Shown here: positions 31,948-44,465 of the stretch, one piece after another
Layout of the letters: every line of letters starts with the position of its first letter
Numbering within the stretch: the stretch's first letter is position 1
Assembly: GCF_020360975.1 (NCBI RefSeq)
Contig: NW_025408670.1
Coordinates: forward strand, 4,278,001-4,342,000
Reading direction: 5' to 3'
From: Hirsutella rhossiliensis
Lineage: Eukaryota; Ascomycota; Sordariomycetes; Hypocreales; Ophiocordycipitaceae
DNA: 64,000 bases
Program-made: the position numbers and the translations under genes
Notes under the pieces: model-generated
What the model was told of the DNA's origin: nothing
The model's input: only the letters and a program-made list of their open reading frames with translations
Database searches by the model: none

Positions 31948-33472
31948 TGGGTTCGTGGCCGGGCTCCGTGAGCTCACCAGGTTCGGCGAGTTCGCAAGAG
32001 CGTCTACAACAACTGCATGACTCTGGCGTGGATGCCCGTGATTTCACCAACTGTCCGGCCGGACATTGTCCCTATATTGTATTTTCCTCTTCTTTTCTTT
32101 TTTTCTAGGTCTTTCTTGGACGGGTTGCTGCTACATCTATAGATCGGGAGTCCTTGTTTATTTTCCTCGTCACTGTTCTGGTACGCATCGCTACATCCCG
32201 GGATACCCCGAGCATGACGTTTACGAGGAGGGGGGGAGCATTGACACGAGGGACGGCGGATGGGTCAGCCATGGAAGATTTTTTATTCTGGGTTGACGAT
32301 TATGCATAGCACGGTGCCTGCTTTCCGATTCGTTTTATCCTGGGGAAAGAGACGGAAACGGAAGAAGGGGGGGGGGCGGGCGTTTCTCGGGCTTGGGATC
32401 TCCCCCGCCCCTTCTTGTGGCTTATACACTTGTATTCATCTACGTATACATATATGCGTAGCTTTCTGCTTCTTTTCTTCTTGGTTTTTTCATCTTGGGA
32501 TCGGTGGCTGAAGGGCAGTTGATCATCGTAGGGGGCCGTTGCCGCAGAACGATAGGCGGCTATGTTTGTTGTCCAGCACCACTAAGCATGCCTTGTGCGT
32601 TCTTCCGTCTCCCTCTTTCATGACCCAGTGACGTCCCTCACTCTACTGGGTCGGAGAGGGAGGGAACACGGTTCGCGAGGGAAACCGCTACTTCTAGTCT
32701 CCATCATCCATGTTGTCCCCCATCATCTTCCAGCGTGGGGTTTAGTTTCGCCAAGTTTTGCATTTCGAAGACGGGGATCACCTACATCAGTACGAGTGCG
32801 ACCTAGACACCATACCGCACCCTCCATTGCGCGCAGAGAGAGAGACAAGGCTTGGAGCCTCGAGGAGAAGGATCTATGAGGGAGGGCGAACAGTGAGACG
32901 AAGAAGGGATGAAAGACACAATGGTCGAGCCGTATTGTTCGGATGCATTGCCACCGCCAGAAAATGACAAGTAGTATCCTACCAAAGCTCGCTTCTCGCC
33001 ACGCTGGCTACATATATATATATATATATATATATATGCAGATATAAACAGCCGCCACAAGAGGCGAAGGGACTGACAGGACGGTTTCGTTGAAGACAAA
33101 AAGAGAGATAAGATGGGATGTGGCACTCGGATTCCAACCCCTAACCCCCAACCCCCGCCCGCCCGCACCCACATACCGAGGCCGTGAAGGCTGGTACCAT
33201 ATGATTGAGGCAAGCGAGCAAGAAACCCTCCCCTAAATTGAGCCGTACAGTACTCATACACGCCGCAGCGGTCATGAAACGAGGCGACGTGCCCGATGCG
33301 ACGAGAAACGGTAGTTCCTTCACCGCGCTCCCCTACCTATTCCTCCCCTTGTCCTAAGCCGGCCGGTGAGGATGCACCATACAAGCGGCCGAAGGGGGAG
33401 GAGGGTGGAGAGGTGGGTCAAGGCCACATGGCAAGATTGGGAGAATAGATAAAAAAAGACATTACAGCAGCT
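31948..33472. other. Convergent intergenic region med12/rgd1
   Basis: 3' regions of two convergent genes, with poly-T runs near 32094 and a (TA)n microsatellite at 33012-33037. No ORF with domain content. Confidence 0.5.
33012..33037. repeat. (AT)n microsatellite
   Basis: About 13 AT units without interruption in the 3' intergenic space of rgd1. Confidence 0.95.
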
Positions 33473-36064
33473 TTAGTCCTCATCGAAAATCTGGTACGTG
33501 TTCTGCAGGATGGTGTCAATAACCTTGATTTGCCACCCAGCATCGGTAATGGCCGTGCTCGGGTCCGAGCCCATGAGCGTGGGGCCAAAGATGACGGCCA
33601 GGTTGTGCGAGTTCATCCGGTTGACGTGCGAGTTGTCCATGACGCGGTACAGGTGCAGCGCGAGGGCGCGCAACGTGGCGTAGTTGGGATCGGGCAGGGC
33701 GTTGATGATGGCGTGGAGAGAGTCGCGGCGGACAACGTCGTCGTCTTTTTCTGGACAGGGAGCGTACGTCAGAACATGACCATGGCGAGACTAGAGCCGT
33801 CGACACTTACTGGCGGCAGCGATGAAGGCATCGTGATGCTCCATCGTCAAGATGGGGTCCGGCAGATCGCGAAAGAACTGTTTCAGCAGGCCCGTCACGC
33901 TGTTGACGTCGTGGTAAAAGTTCTCGGGGTTGCGGAAGTCGAGCGCCGGGTTTTGGGACTCTACAAGACGGCTTCAGTCAGCTGCCAACGAACTTCTTGA
34001 GGCTGCGGACGGAGCATGACATACCTGCATCAAACATGCCCTTGAGCTTGCTGATGTGGTTGAAGGAACCTGACTGCCGGTAGATGCCCTCGACGCCAAG
34101 ACCGAACAAGTCGACCGCCTGGATGCACTGGTGCACGACCATGGGCACGGCCAGCCCGTCTCTCTCGTAAAGGCGAGCAAGCGGCACTCCAAAGATGGGC
34201 TTCGAGGCCGAGCCTTGCCCGGGAGGGCCGTACCCGGGCGGAGCACCGCCGCTGTTCTGCTTGTCCTGCGACGGCAGCGGCGGAGAACCAGACTGCTGAG
34301 GCTGCTGACCCGACGACTGTGAAGCCTGGAAGGGCAGGGCACCCAGCCGCGGGGGTCCTTGGGAGGTTATCGTGCCCCCGGTGCCGTACCGTGGAGCGGC
34401 CTGGGCTGAGTTTCTCGGTGCAAACTGCTGCGGCGGGCCACCCTGTTGGTTCAGCATGGCGCCCTGGCTAAAGCTGCGTGTGTGAGGCATCGGGAACTCC
34501 CGTGGCGCTTCCTGAGTCGCCCCTGGGTTCCCAGGCCCAAAGTTAGCGGTGCTGCTGTGCGAACCCATTGACATCGACGGAGAGAATGGCCCCTGCGGAC
34601 CTGAAGTCTGGCCACTGGTCTGGGGCGGGTGCATGTTCAGCGGAGTGGGCTGGTTGGCTGCCGCAGAGGACGGGGGGTTAAGGATCTGGCGAATGGTCAG
34701 CAAGGGGCTCAGCTTGGAATGATGCGGCGGGCCTGCGTGGTGACGAACAGGGTTGCGCTCGTATTTGACCTCAGACTTGGGCTGAATCTTAGCGTGTTGC
34801 GCCGCGACAAAGTCATTCAAGTCTTTGGTGTTGTCTATAGCTGCGACAGCCTCGCGCAAACTCCGAGGCTGAGATGGGCTGCTTGGCGCTTGGCCCTTGA
34901 ACGGGCTGACGATCAGGCCGTTGCCGAGCAGCAGCTTCTCGCTGAAAGCGGCTGTAGGTGAGTTCAGAAAGACATGTCAGAAAAGTGCTCAACGATCTGG
35001 GGCGCGCAGGGGGTAGCCTACCAAACTTTTGCATCTGCAGCGTCACAGCCGAGTCGGTCTCGACGATGAGGTCCTGCAGCGCCTGAACAGCCTCGGGGCG
35101 GGCCATCGTCACGAGATGGGACTTTTCCGTCTGCAGCGCGTTGACGTGGCCGTGATAAGCCTGGTCCGCTGCCTGCACCTTCTTCAGCAGGTCCTCTTCC
35201 TGCTGGGCGGCCGACTTGTGCGCCTTGAAGGCGCCTAGCATCTTGCCGCTCTGTCTCGCCTCGCCCGTGCGGGCTCGGTCGTACTCGTCGGCGAGAGAGT
35301 CGTACTTGGCCTTGCTTTTGCGCATGGCTTGCTCGAGGTCGACCACCTTTTGCTCGGCAGCCATGCCGTTGGTTTTCCAGCTCTTGCGGCCGCGCTCTGC
35401 AGTGGCAGCCAGCTCGAGTAAGTCTTCGTGCATCTGGTGGAGAGAGGCGGCAAACTGCGAGCCGTTTTCGGCCATGCGGTCGTGGATGAAGATCATCTCG
35501 TCGTAAGACTGGGCAAAGGAGCCCTGTCTGTGCTCAGGACGGCGCGCGCTCTCCTGATTCAAACGGCAGAGCTTCTTGAGGCCCTGGGCGTGGTCATCTT
35601 CGAGCACTGACCGTCTCTTGAGGAAGATGGCAAACTCCTGGATGTGTGTGAGTCTTGTGTGCCCGAGACGCCAACTTAGGGAGGGTCACGGGTACCTTTG
35701 CTGAGGCCACACTCTGCTTTAAGCGATTTAAGAGAGTCGAGATACCTAGCTGCCTCGATGTCAGCGCCTGCATGATTGTAGTCTCGAAGGGAAATGTGAT
35801 CGAGGGTACCTCGGAAGCCATGACTTCTTCGACTTGCTTGGCCAGCGCCGGATCAACGCCTGGCTGGGGCGGGTCCCATTGGACAGTGTTTGCTCCGTCA
35901 GCGATCTGCTTGGGGCTCAGGACGGCATCGCGATCCGGCTCGATATCCTGCTTCTGCTTGGGCGCCGAGTCTAGGACTGGCATACTTCCAGCCCTTTCGC
36001 GCGGCGGTTGGGGCGGTGGCCGGGGGGCCTCGTCGTCGGCCCCCGAACCGCGCCGGTCGGCCAT
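33473..36064 (-). CDS. rgd1: F-BAR and RhoGAP protein, Rgd1-like
   Basis: GTPase-activating protein for Rho-type GTPases at the membrane, acting in polarity and cell-wall signalling (family knowledge from yeast Rgd1). Five exons: 36064-35696, 35637-35022, 34951-34025, 33960-33811 and 33750-33473. Introns are 58, 70, 64 and 60 nt, all GT-AG. The model closes at 779 aa. An F-BAR/FCH region covers about 75-330 (FETTIMQALTSRQLGISTLL, then SYDEMIFIHDRMAENG and coiled coil to about 320). A Pro/Gln/Ser-rich linker follows. RhoGAP lies at about 590-775: IFGVPLARLYERDGLAVP, arginine finger in GVEGIYRQSGS (Arg about 618), LLKQFFRDLPDPIL and NLAVIFGPTLM. All RhoGAP landmarks are kept. Domain order matches Rgd1. 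Confidence 0.94.
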
Positions 36065-37812
36065 GCTGGAAGCGGGAGGATGAACGAGTGCGGAAGGATG
36101 CTTATTGGCTCTTCAGTTCGATGTCCGACTTTTCAGGACGTTACGAGACCTCGCGACTGGTCCTCAGTCCGGCGTGTTCGTCGTCGTTGTCGTCCCTTGG
36201 GCCGTTGCGCAGTGGCCGGGGATCGGTTCGCAAAAGGCCGGGGTGGTGATCTGAGGAGCCTGCGGCAATGCGCTGGCGTCCGGTTGCCAAATGGGCAAGC
36301 TTGCTGATGCGGAGTCAAGGGGAAAGTGAGTGGGGGAGGAGGAAAGCAACGAGAGGAGAGAGGGGGGAGAGGGGGGTGGTTGAAGATGGTCGCCGCGCGG
36401 CGGCCCAAAAGCGGCAGCTCCCCGAACCAAGAAAAGCTGCGACGAGGGGCTGGTTTGCTGCCGACGGGCCCGCGCAGAAGAGACAAGCAAAGGGCGCGAG
36501 GCGGCCTCTTGGTCGCAATGGACAAGAGGTGTCGTGTCGCGGCTGCTACGTCGAGGTTTTGACGAGGTTTTGACGAGGTGAAGGCAAGAGGCAAGCTAAC
36601 TGTGGCTGATGCAAAGGCGCTGGTTGAAGGTACAGTACCTGCTTCGTTAGGTACCCCTGGACGGCCCTGCCGGAGTGGGCCAGATGACGAAGCCCGTTCT
36701 CTCTGCAGTAAAAGGTACAAGCTCCAGGTACCTGCCTACCACACCCACCCACGCCCAAGCCCCGTTGTAAGCCTCTTTCTCTCCCCCATCCATCTCGCTC
36801 TCACCTCTTCCGGGATTAAGGGGCTTTTCCCGTAGCACAGACAGGCAAGCAACTTCTCCAACACTCCCGCGAAACCGGTTACAGGCCCAAAGCTTATCAC
36901 ACGACCGCTCGCAAGCTGTCGTCCATCCCATGTTGGCACGGGGAGACACGGGGAGAGGGCCGTGGGGCCTCTGGACGGGCGCCGGAAGATGGTTCAAAAC
37001 ACGGCACAGATGTCCTGGCCCATCCGATGGAAAGCAAGAAAGACAAAAATAGAAAAGGCTAGACTCCAGACCATGGCCAACCGTCGTGGCACATTTGTTT
37101 GCTGTGGGCTCTCTCCGTACGGGCCCCATTCGTTGCCTCCCGGAGGTGACGTAGCTTGGGGTTTCCTCAAAACCATTGAAGCCAAAGTTCGCCTCATTGA
37201 TGGCTGCACGTCAAAAACGCTCCTACGAACACCTACTATAGCTTCATTCCTGTGCGGCACCATGACACCAGTCCTTTACTCGTCGCCAAAGGCAACAAAC
37301 AGCCTCCCGCGCAAACCTCCAACAGAGTAGAGGCATGTTCTTGTTGCACATCATCCTCGCCCTGTCGGAAACAGCACCTCTCGGACCTGCTCGCGCTCCC
37401 AGCATCTCAACAGAATGCTTCTCCCTCCACACGCGCCTTCTTCCCTTGTTGCTCGCACGCCCTGCGCCCTGATGCAGTGGGTATCGTCACCGTCAGCCCG
37501 CCCATCAATAATGCAGCCCATGCATCACGAGACTGCGAGTGCACTGATAGGAAGCTGTGGTTTCCCATGACCAATGAACCATTATGCGGATTCCAGAACC
37601 CTAAGGAAGGCATAAATGAGCCTGGTCGTCTTCCGACCAGGTGGCAGCCTGTCGATCCTCTACTTGACACTTTATCGTCCGTCAAGGGACCATAAGCTCA
37701 ACGCCTCAAAAGACCCCCAGAATCAGAGACCTGTGTGCTCCTCCAACCCATGCTCTCAGGTTTTCCTCATACAGCCATCGTGGCCAGCACCGACACCCCC
37801 CACCATGGTTGT
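36065..37812. other. Intergenic: rgd1 promoter/leader and eS28 3' region
   Basis: CT-rich on the minus strand (36300-36400), suiting an rgd1 5' leader. No ORF resembles a protein. Several GGTACC-type motifs lie around 36630-36740. Confidence 0.5.
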
Positions 37813-38254
37813 TTATCGCAGGCGTCTGGCCTCACGTTCAGACTCGAGCAGGCACAGGATATCGTCCTCGCGAACTGCAGCAGAATGGCCATGTCAGTCT
37901 CTCCGTCGTCAACCGTTTCCTCGCGTGAGGCTGGGGGAGAAGGAGAGTTTGGAGGGGGGACTCGGCAGTCATACCAGCGCCCTTGACGTTCCGGATGATG
38001 GATCGGGTCTGGTCGTCCATGAACTCAACGCGCACCTGCGTGACACCACCACGAGAGCCTATAATCCCGGGTTAGCCGTCTGCTACTCATCCCAGCCCGG
38101 ACTGATGTCCTCGTCGGTCTTCCCCCGGGGGCGCGACGAAACAAGTATTGGCACGTCTTTCCGCAAGCATGAGTTTGACTTGGGTTATCGTACCGGTTCG
38201 GCCGAGGACTCGGGTCACCTTGACCAGCTTGACGGGGACCTTTGAGGTTTCCAT
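37813..38254 (-). CDS. rps28: 40S ribosomal protein eS28 (Rps28)
   Basis: Small-subunit ribosomal protein near the mRNA exit channel. Exons 38254-38194, 38058-37975 and 37874-37813, with introns of 135 and 100 nt (GTACGA...TATAG and GTATGA...TGCAG). The product is 68 aa. It reads [19 protein letters not shown], then [37 protein letters not shown] and [11 protein letters not shown], near identical to eS28 across eukaryotes, where the position of Ala in KGA is usually Pro. Because the coding exons are only 61, 84 and 62 nt, no long ORF betrays the gene. The frame is open upstream to an ATG at 38413, but eS28 proteins start at METSK. Confidence 0.95.
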
Positions 38255-40277
38255 TGTGAAGACCTGCTTTTTCGTATTCAGCGTCGAGTGTATGAGGCGG
38301 CGAGACGGGCGGGCGGGCTGATGGGCGAAAAATTGAATAGATTCGCTTGCTGTGGTCGGAAAAAAAGTGGACGGCGGATTTGTGCCTTTTCGGACAGGGT
38401 TTTTCCCGCCCACAGCCCGAGCCGGTTGGTGCAGCGCGAGGCCCTCCGAGCAGCCAAGTCACGTGCGGGAAACGAGAGCACTCCTGCGGAAGATGGTATT
38501 TCCGTCAAGCCACAGCAACGACTACGGTAAAGCCCTCAGCTTGGGTTGGTGATGCGCTGCACCTCACCTACGACCATGAAGGGGCTTACCTCCCGCGGCG
38601 GCTGAGAATGTGTCGACTGTCGACCAACGACTCTGAACCCGTCAATAGCTTTCCACTGGCCTCTCATTTCTCGAAAGGGGTCGACAGAGCTACACGCACA
38701 CGACGGCGCGCGCACATGGCCATGGCCTCAATACTCATTTCCACAAGGTGCCCCGTGATATGGTGACCGCATCTGGTGTGGCTTCCGTTGGCGAGCCCAC
38801 CGACCCTCGCCGTTGCGCTTTCCCTGTCCCTATCTGCTCCCTATCTGCTGTGCGCCGTAGCCGATGCTGCCCGCCCCAGAACCTGGAGGGGGTGAATGAA
38901 GCAGTCGCCGGCCTTGGCCTTGGTCTCTGAACGGTACGAACATTGCCCGTGCAAACATACATGCGAGCGCTGCATCACGTTGCACAACCGCCCAGAAGCC
39001 CCTTGCCTAGGTACAGTATGTACTTACCCACCAAGAGTCCATTTGTCCATACATGATGCTGTGTTACATGGTCCATCCCGTTATCAATCGTCCCGAGAAT
39101 CGAGTCGCACATAACCTCCCCCTATCCCCGTGTGACGATGCAACGTGTGTACTGTACACAGCCCTTGCGCAAATTCCCTGGTAGACGATGCAACCTCCAA
39201 GCCGGAAGGGCGTTTCCCATACGGTAGGCGTCCGAGAGCCACTTTCTCCCGCATCACACAACAGCCCGCTCCCCCCCCGCCATGTGGGAAGCGCCCGAGG
39301 GCAAGGACCTCTAGAGCCACACGTTGGGAGGCGGTGAGGAAACGGGGGAACACAAGTTGACTCCTCTTCCGTAACACACCGAGGCTGTATGTATGCACGT
39401 GTCTCAGCAGCGTCATCGTTGTCATGTTTGCCGAAGTCACGATCCCATGTCTTGTACTACCCCCTACGGCTTCACGCAGAGTCAACCCCTGCACAGAACG
39501 ACAGACACGGCCACATCCGAGGCAATTTGCGCTCGCTGCCGTCGCTCTCTGGGGAGACGGCCCGCCGAAACGTTTTGTCCCCTTCGTCACAGCAGAAAGC
39601 TTTCGTTGGGCAGGGCATGGCGATTTGGCAGAGGCAGAAGGACCAACTGGCGTAAGTTTTTTATTGCGTTGCGGCTACGCCAGAGGTGAGGTGCTGCTCG
39701 TCATGCACATCGTATACCCCGTGCTGTGCCATTTCAGCTCTTGGATCCCAACGTTGAACGAGATGCAATGGCGCACCGTTTATAGTACATGGAGGGCAGG
39801 GGTAGACTGACGGCGTCGTTTCTTCTCGCCCGCCATGCCATGCCCCTAAACATGCATCCCAACGCAAGGGGAGGACGAGGACGCTCACCGCCCACACTAT
39901 CAACACAGGCGGCAGCATTCACCTCTTGTGACGCTTCGGTCCGATGCATAAAGCAAACCCATTGCCCATTAAAGATGTAGGGAAAGAGGTACAAGAAAAA
40001 AAACGGATATCTTGGGGCGTATTTAGACAACGCGGCACGACTGTCTCTCCTCGGCTTCAATGACGGTTCGGTTTTCAAAACGCCCCGCGTAGAATCCTAG
40101 GAGACGAGTAATTCCAGAATCAGTTGCGGGTATACAATGTCCCTCGTGACGTAGACTCAATGACCCGAGGTATCGACATTAGAGGAAAATGTAAATGGGA
40201 AAGGAAAAGTTTGCGAATGTGCAGGTGGGTTCTCATCAGCCCGGCATCAACCAGAGATGCCGAGCAGAACGCCGTCT
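38255..40277. other. Intergenic region
   Basis: Upstream space of rps28 on one side and 3' space of the RBR gene on the other. Weak ORFs only. A diverged direct repeat around 39205-39320 (CGTTTCCCATACGG with GAGAGCCAC, echoed by CCATGTGGGAAGCGCC with TAGAGCCAC) has no coding meaning that can be supported. Confidence 0.45.
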
Positions 40278-42359
40278 TTATGATATGAGTGCCACGGTCT
40301 CCTGGGGAACCATTGATTCGTGAGTCTTCTCTGCGTCGGGCCAGCTCGGTGGGGATACCGGGGCATATCTGACCCCGTCCTTATCTTCGAGCTCCTTGCA
40401 TAGCACTTCGATGGCGAGGTTCCACCGCGCCGCTAGTCGAGCGTTGCGCACGTCGAATAAGCGGTTCAACGCCTCCTCATCGCGCGCCATAGTCTCGTCA
40501 AGTTCCCTCTTTTCGGCCTGATGCGTTTCCGTGAGCTGCTGAAGCTCTTCTGCCTGGCGTTGGAGCAGCTCCTCCATTCGGTTGGCTTGTCGGTCTCGCA
40601 TCATGTTAATCTTGGACTGATGCTGGCGCTCCATGTCGTCACGGAGGTTATACTGGTGCCCCAGGTCTCGAAGATTCTGCTCCGTTACCACACGTGGAGG
40701 CATCTCGTGGCCGCTCGGGTTCCGGCCCAAGCCCTCGCAGTATGCTTCCATATGCTTGATGCGCACCTTGATGGTGCGCTCGCTCTGTTCGAGGGAGGCT
40801 CGCAGTTCCATCTCTTCGGTGATTTGGCGATCTTCGAGCTGAGCTGCTGTCGCGACGTGCTTCTCCTTGATCTGGGAGCTTTGATCCGTCTGATTGCTCA
40901 ACAGGTTGACACGCTGCAGCGAATGCCGCGTGAGTATGGAGCTCCGTGTCTCCGCCATGAAGTCGCAGGACCGCTGCAACTCCTGCTGTAGTGAAAGTTG
41001 CAATTTCTTCACGTCGGGGTGCTGTGCCGAGCGCCTCTCCGCTTCCGCCGCATCGCGAAGGACGTCCTGAGTCGTCGAACCACCATCGTCCGAGTCGCGT
41101 CGCCTGACGCCCTCCTCCTCACTGCTACAGATGTTGGGGCAGCCAACAGTCGAGTCCCAAACCCCTCCACACAGAGAGCAGAACTGGGCTTTGCAGGCGC
41201 AAGTCAAGTGGCTCCAATCTCGCGTGTTCTCGACGAGACTGCGGCACTTGTAGCATCTCTTCCGACTCGGTCTATCACCAACCTCGGGAGACGCAGCCAC
41301 CTCCAGGTCCTCGGGACAGTCCTTGCCAATCGGGTGGGCGTCGCGTTTGCAAATGGTGCAAACTCGGGTGTGACACTTGTGGCAGGTCGCGGTGAATGGA
41401 GCTTTGGGGTCCACATGCTTCCGCCGGGGGATAAACTCGCCGCACGAGGCACCGGTGCAGAATATTCTCGACTCCATCGGTGTGCTGAACTGAACAACCG
41501 CGCGAAGAAACGTTTCTTGCGCTGCAGGCTCGAGAAGCCTTTGGATGGCGGCAGCTGGCACCGGCAAACAGCAACGTGGCGGCATTTTGGACTCGTCTCC
41601 AGAGGCCTCGGAGATCTTGAGTTTGAGACAGTCGTTGCATATACTATGACCACAGGGGAGAATGTGCAGCGAGGCCGATGTGCGGAACTCGGTTCGGCAG
41701 CCATAACAGATCCTGTGCGCAAGGAAAGGGCTAGTTAGCAGGTATGCCCAAAGAAGGCGACGGAGCATGCTCATTGAGAGGCCGAAAAATGCCGTGCGGA
41801 GAGAGAACATGGCTTACAAGCTGGGCTCAAAAGACCGGGTAGACTTTTTCCTCAACGTCATCCGGCTCCGAAACCCTGACAGTCCTTTTCGGGTGCTGAC
41901 ACTGAAGATGCTCTGGGCCGAGCTGTCGGTGGTGAACGATTTGCCCGACGTCGACTTGGTCGAGTCAGGGGCGGGGTTTCGATGCGCCAGGAACTTTTCG
42001 TAGGGAGAAAAGCTCGGGAGCTTTGGGTGCCTGGAGCTGGCCTGGTCGGCCGTCGCCACATCAGGGCTAGGGGGCCCGATGATGGAGGAGTGCGGAGTGA
42101 GATATGTGCTGGCGGAGCCATCAGAAGCCGTAGAGAAAAGCTGCTCCTGCGAGGACGAGGCGCAAGATTCAGACAGGGCGACCGAGGCGGGGCGCCTGTA
42201 GTGGGAGACGGAGGACAGAGAAGCCCGGATGCCGAGAGCGTGGGCCCTGGCCAGCAGTTCGAGGTCGAGGTGATCTTCGGACTTGTCGGCTGGTAGCTGG
42301 AGGACGGTTGCGCTGTACAGCGCATCGCTGAGTTCGGGTGGCTGGCATGCTTCGTCCAT
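40278..42359 (-). CDS. RING-IBR-RING2 (RBR) protein with altered active site
   Basis: Two exons, 42359-41818 and 41712-40278, with a 105-nt intron (GTAAGC...CACAG); predicted 658 aa. The N-terminal 180 residues are Ser-rich and start MDEACQPPELSDALYSATVL, as in many fungal RBR proteins. RING1 lies at about 183-209 (CYGC...LPCGHSICNDC). IBR lies at about 266-315 (CTGASCGEFIP, TCHKCHTRVCTICKRDAHPI, DCPED). RING2 lies at about 334-362 (CYKCRSLVENTRDWSHLTC, then ACKAQFCSLCG). A long charged coiled coil follows (about 400-600). RBR ligases pass ubiquitin through a RING2 Cys two residues before the His; here that residue is Trp347 (TGG, 41214-41216). It may therefore be a catalytically dead relative. 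The metal-binding ligands look intact. Confidence 0.88.
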
Positions 42360-43710
42360 TCTCCTCTCCTCTTTTCCTTGGTGCTCGCCTGCGAGAGTGC
42401 GGACAAACCGGGCGGGCGTATGGTCGAGAGCAAATACTATGATATCTGTTGGCGAGCCCAGTCGACGTGTCTCGTCTCGGGCCTGGAGGTGGAAGAGGAA
42501 GGAATCGGAGGAGTGTCAAGACGACGATTGTCGCCCGAGAGGAAACTAGAGGGGGGATGGGCGGGAAGATAAGGGTCGGCAAAGATGGAGCAAGGAAGGG
42601 TAGGGCAAGGGGGGGCGTGGCGACAGAGATGTGACGATGGTGTTGGCCCTCCGATCCGGACGGTGGGGGGTGAAGACGGGCTGTGCGCTATTGAGACAGG
42701 TACCAGATCCAAGACTTGATGGTCCAGGTTGCGATGCGCCGGACGTCGTCGTTAAGCATCCATCTACAGTACGAGGGCTCAGTTGTGCGGATGTCTTGGA
42801 GGCAGCAGAGCTAAACAGGGTCTCAGAAGGGAGTAGCCCTGGGCAAAAGCAGCCGGCGAGGCGCGGGACACGGTCCAAGGGTTGGGCGCGGGAGGACGGG
42901 TGGGCAAATTCAAGCAGAAGCAAAAAGGGTAATGAAAAAGCACCGATCAAGACTTGAATCCATTGCTAGTGACGCGGCTTTGAGGGCGCACGCACGAATA
43001 AGCGGGCGCTTTTCTTCTTCCTCGTCTCCTTTGCTTAGATCTGAGGTGGCGTGTGACGTTGGACACTTGTCCTGTTGGGTGCGAGAGGCGCGTGTAAGTA
43101 TGGAGACAGGCGGGTTACGAAGCTGCGACTGTTCAGAGATGGAGAGAGAAGGAGAGAGACAAAGGAAGATGAAAGACAGAGAAGACGGGCGAGCACGGAC
43201 GACCGGAAGCGGCACCTCGGAAGGGTGCCCTTTGGTCCCGTCGACGAGGGAGGCAGGAAGAGGAGAGGGAGAGATGACAGCATGCAGGTGACAGTTCCAT
43301 AGACCTATCATGTGGCGCCGCTAGCATCCGGTCAAGGGCCTCTTCTCCACGCAGGGCCTCTTCTCCACGTAGGGCCAACGGTGGTATAGGTATAATTAGA
43401 GGCGGAGCCGTTGGGGCTGTTGACGCATGGTCCTCTTTGTTTGCCTTGAAAGGCTCTGTCGGCTCCGTCTCTGAGCGAGTCGGTGATGCCGAGTTGTGCT
43501 GTGATGTGTGATGCAAAACGTCGCTGGCTGCTGCGACTCGAGGGGTTGTGGTACCGACAGGCCGGCCACCCACTCATCATCTCTCTCGAGGGTGTTTCTC
43601 AGCCGGGGGGGGAGTGGGAGCAGGCTGAACCGCATGGCGAGGGACGAGGACGAGCGAGGACGAGGACGAGGGGGAATGGCGGTTGTTTGTCAGCAGCCAG
43701 CATGAAGCGT

Positions 43711-43830
43711 CTACCTTACCTTATCTTGGGTACCTTATCTTGAGTACCTTACCTTGGGTACCTACAGAGTACCTACCTACCTACCTAGGTACTAACCTAG
43801 GTACTAACCTACCTTAAGGTAGGTAGTAGC
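43711..43830. repeat. 14-bp GATA-bearing tandem repeat plus TACC/CTAGG tract
   Basis: ACCTTATCTTGGGT, ACCTTATCTTGAGT and ACCTTACCTTGGGT run in tandem at 43718-43759; two hold TTATCT, the complement of AGATAA (HGATAR). Then follow ACCTACCTACCTACC and two copies of CTAGGTACTAACC. Confidence 0.8.
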
Positions 43831-44426
43831 GAGGGAGAACCCTGCCAAGCAAGCCTCCGAGACAAGGCAGCTGCACGTAGTACTGTGCAGCTCAGGGGCC
43901 TGCCAACACTGTACGACGGGCCAATGGTGTGGGTGATGTGGGTGATGTGACTTAGTAAGTACAGTGCATTCGCTGTCTTCCGACTGCCAGACTTGTTTGC
44001 TACTTGAGTTGCTGACGCGGAGACACTGATGAGACTAGCATCAACAGACCGAGTAATTACACGCAAGGATGTCTGCTCGACCTCTCCAGCAATGCACGTC
44101 AACACCTTCGAGGAAAGCCACAGCAAATGACAATGCCCATTTGCTTGCTTTTCCCCGTTTGTGATTGTGCTTGGACGGGGACGGACTGCTACATGCTGCT
44201 GGAGTGTTCATCCGAACGCCTCTGCTGCCGGAGCGAGCGCACGGTGAGACCAGCATGCCGTGACCAAGCATGTGCTGTTCGGCACAGCGGTGACAGGAAA
44301 CGGATAGGCCTACTCGACGGCCTTTGTTGGTGCGCCAGCAGTGAGCAAAAGCAAGAGGGACGAGGAAAAAGTAAGGAGACTGACAAGGACTAATCCGCAG
44401 GTACGGTAATCCAGTTCTGTCAAAAC

Positions 44427-44465
44427 CTCTCTCTCTCTCTCTCTCTCTCTCCCCCTCTCTCTCCC
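44427..44465. repeat. (CT)n microsatellite
   Basis: About 13 CT units followed by a CCCC-interrupted CT tail. Confidence 0.95.

Noticed and set aside
36133..36720. 195-aa minus-strand ORF upstream of rgd1
   Set aside because: CT-rich leader translated as Pro/Leu/Ser; no domain and lies in the expected 5' region of rgd1.
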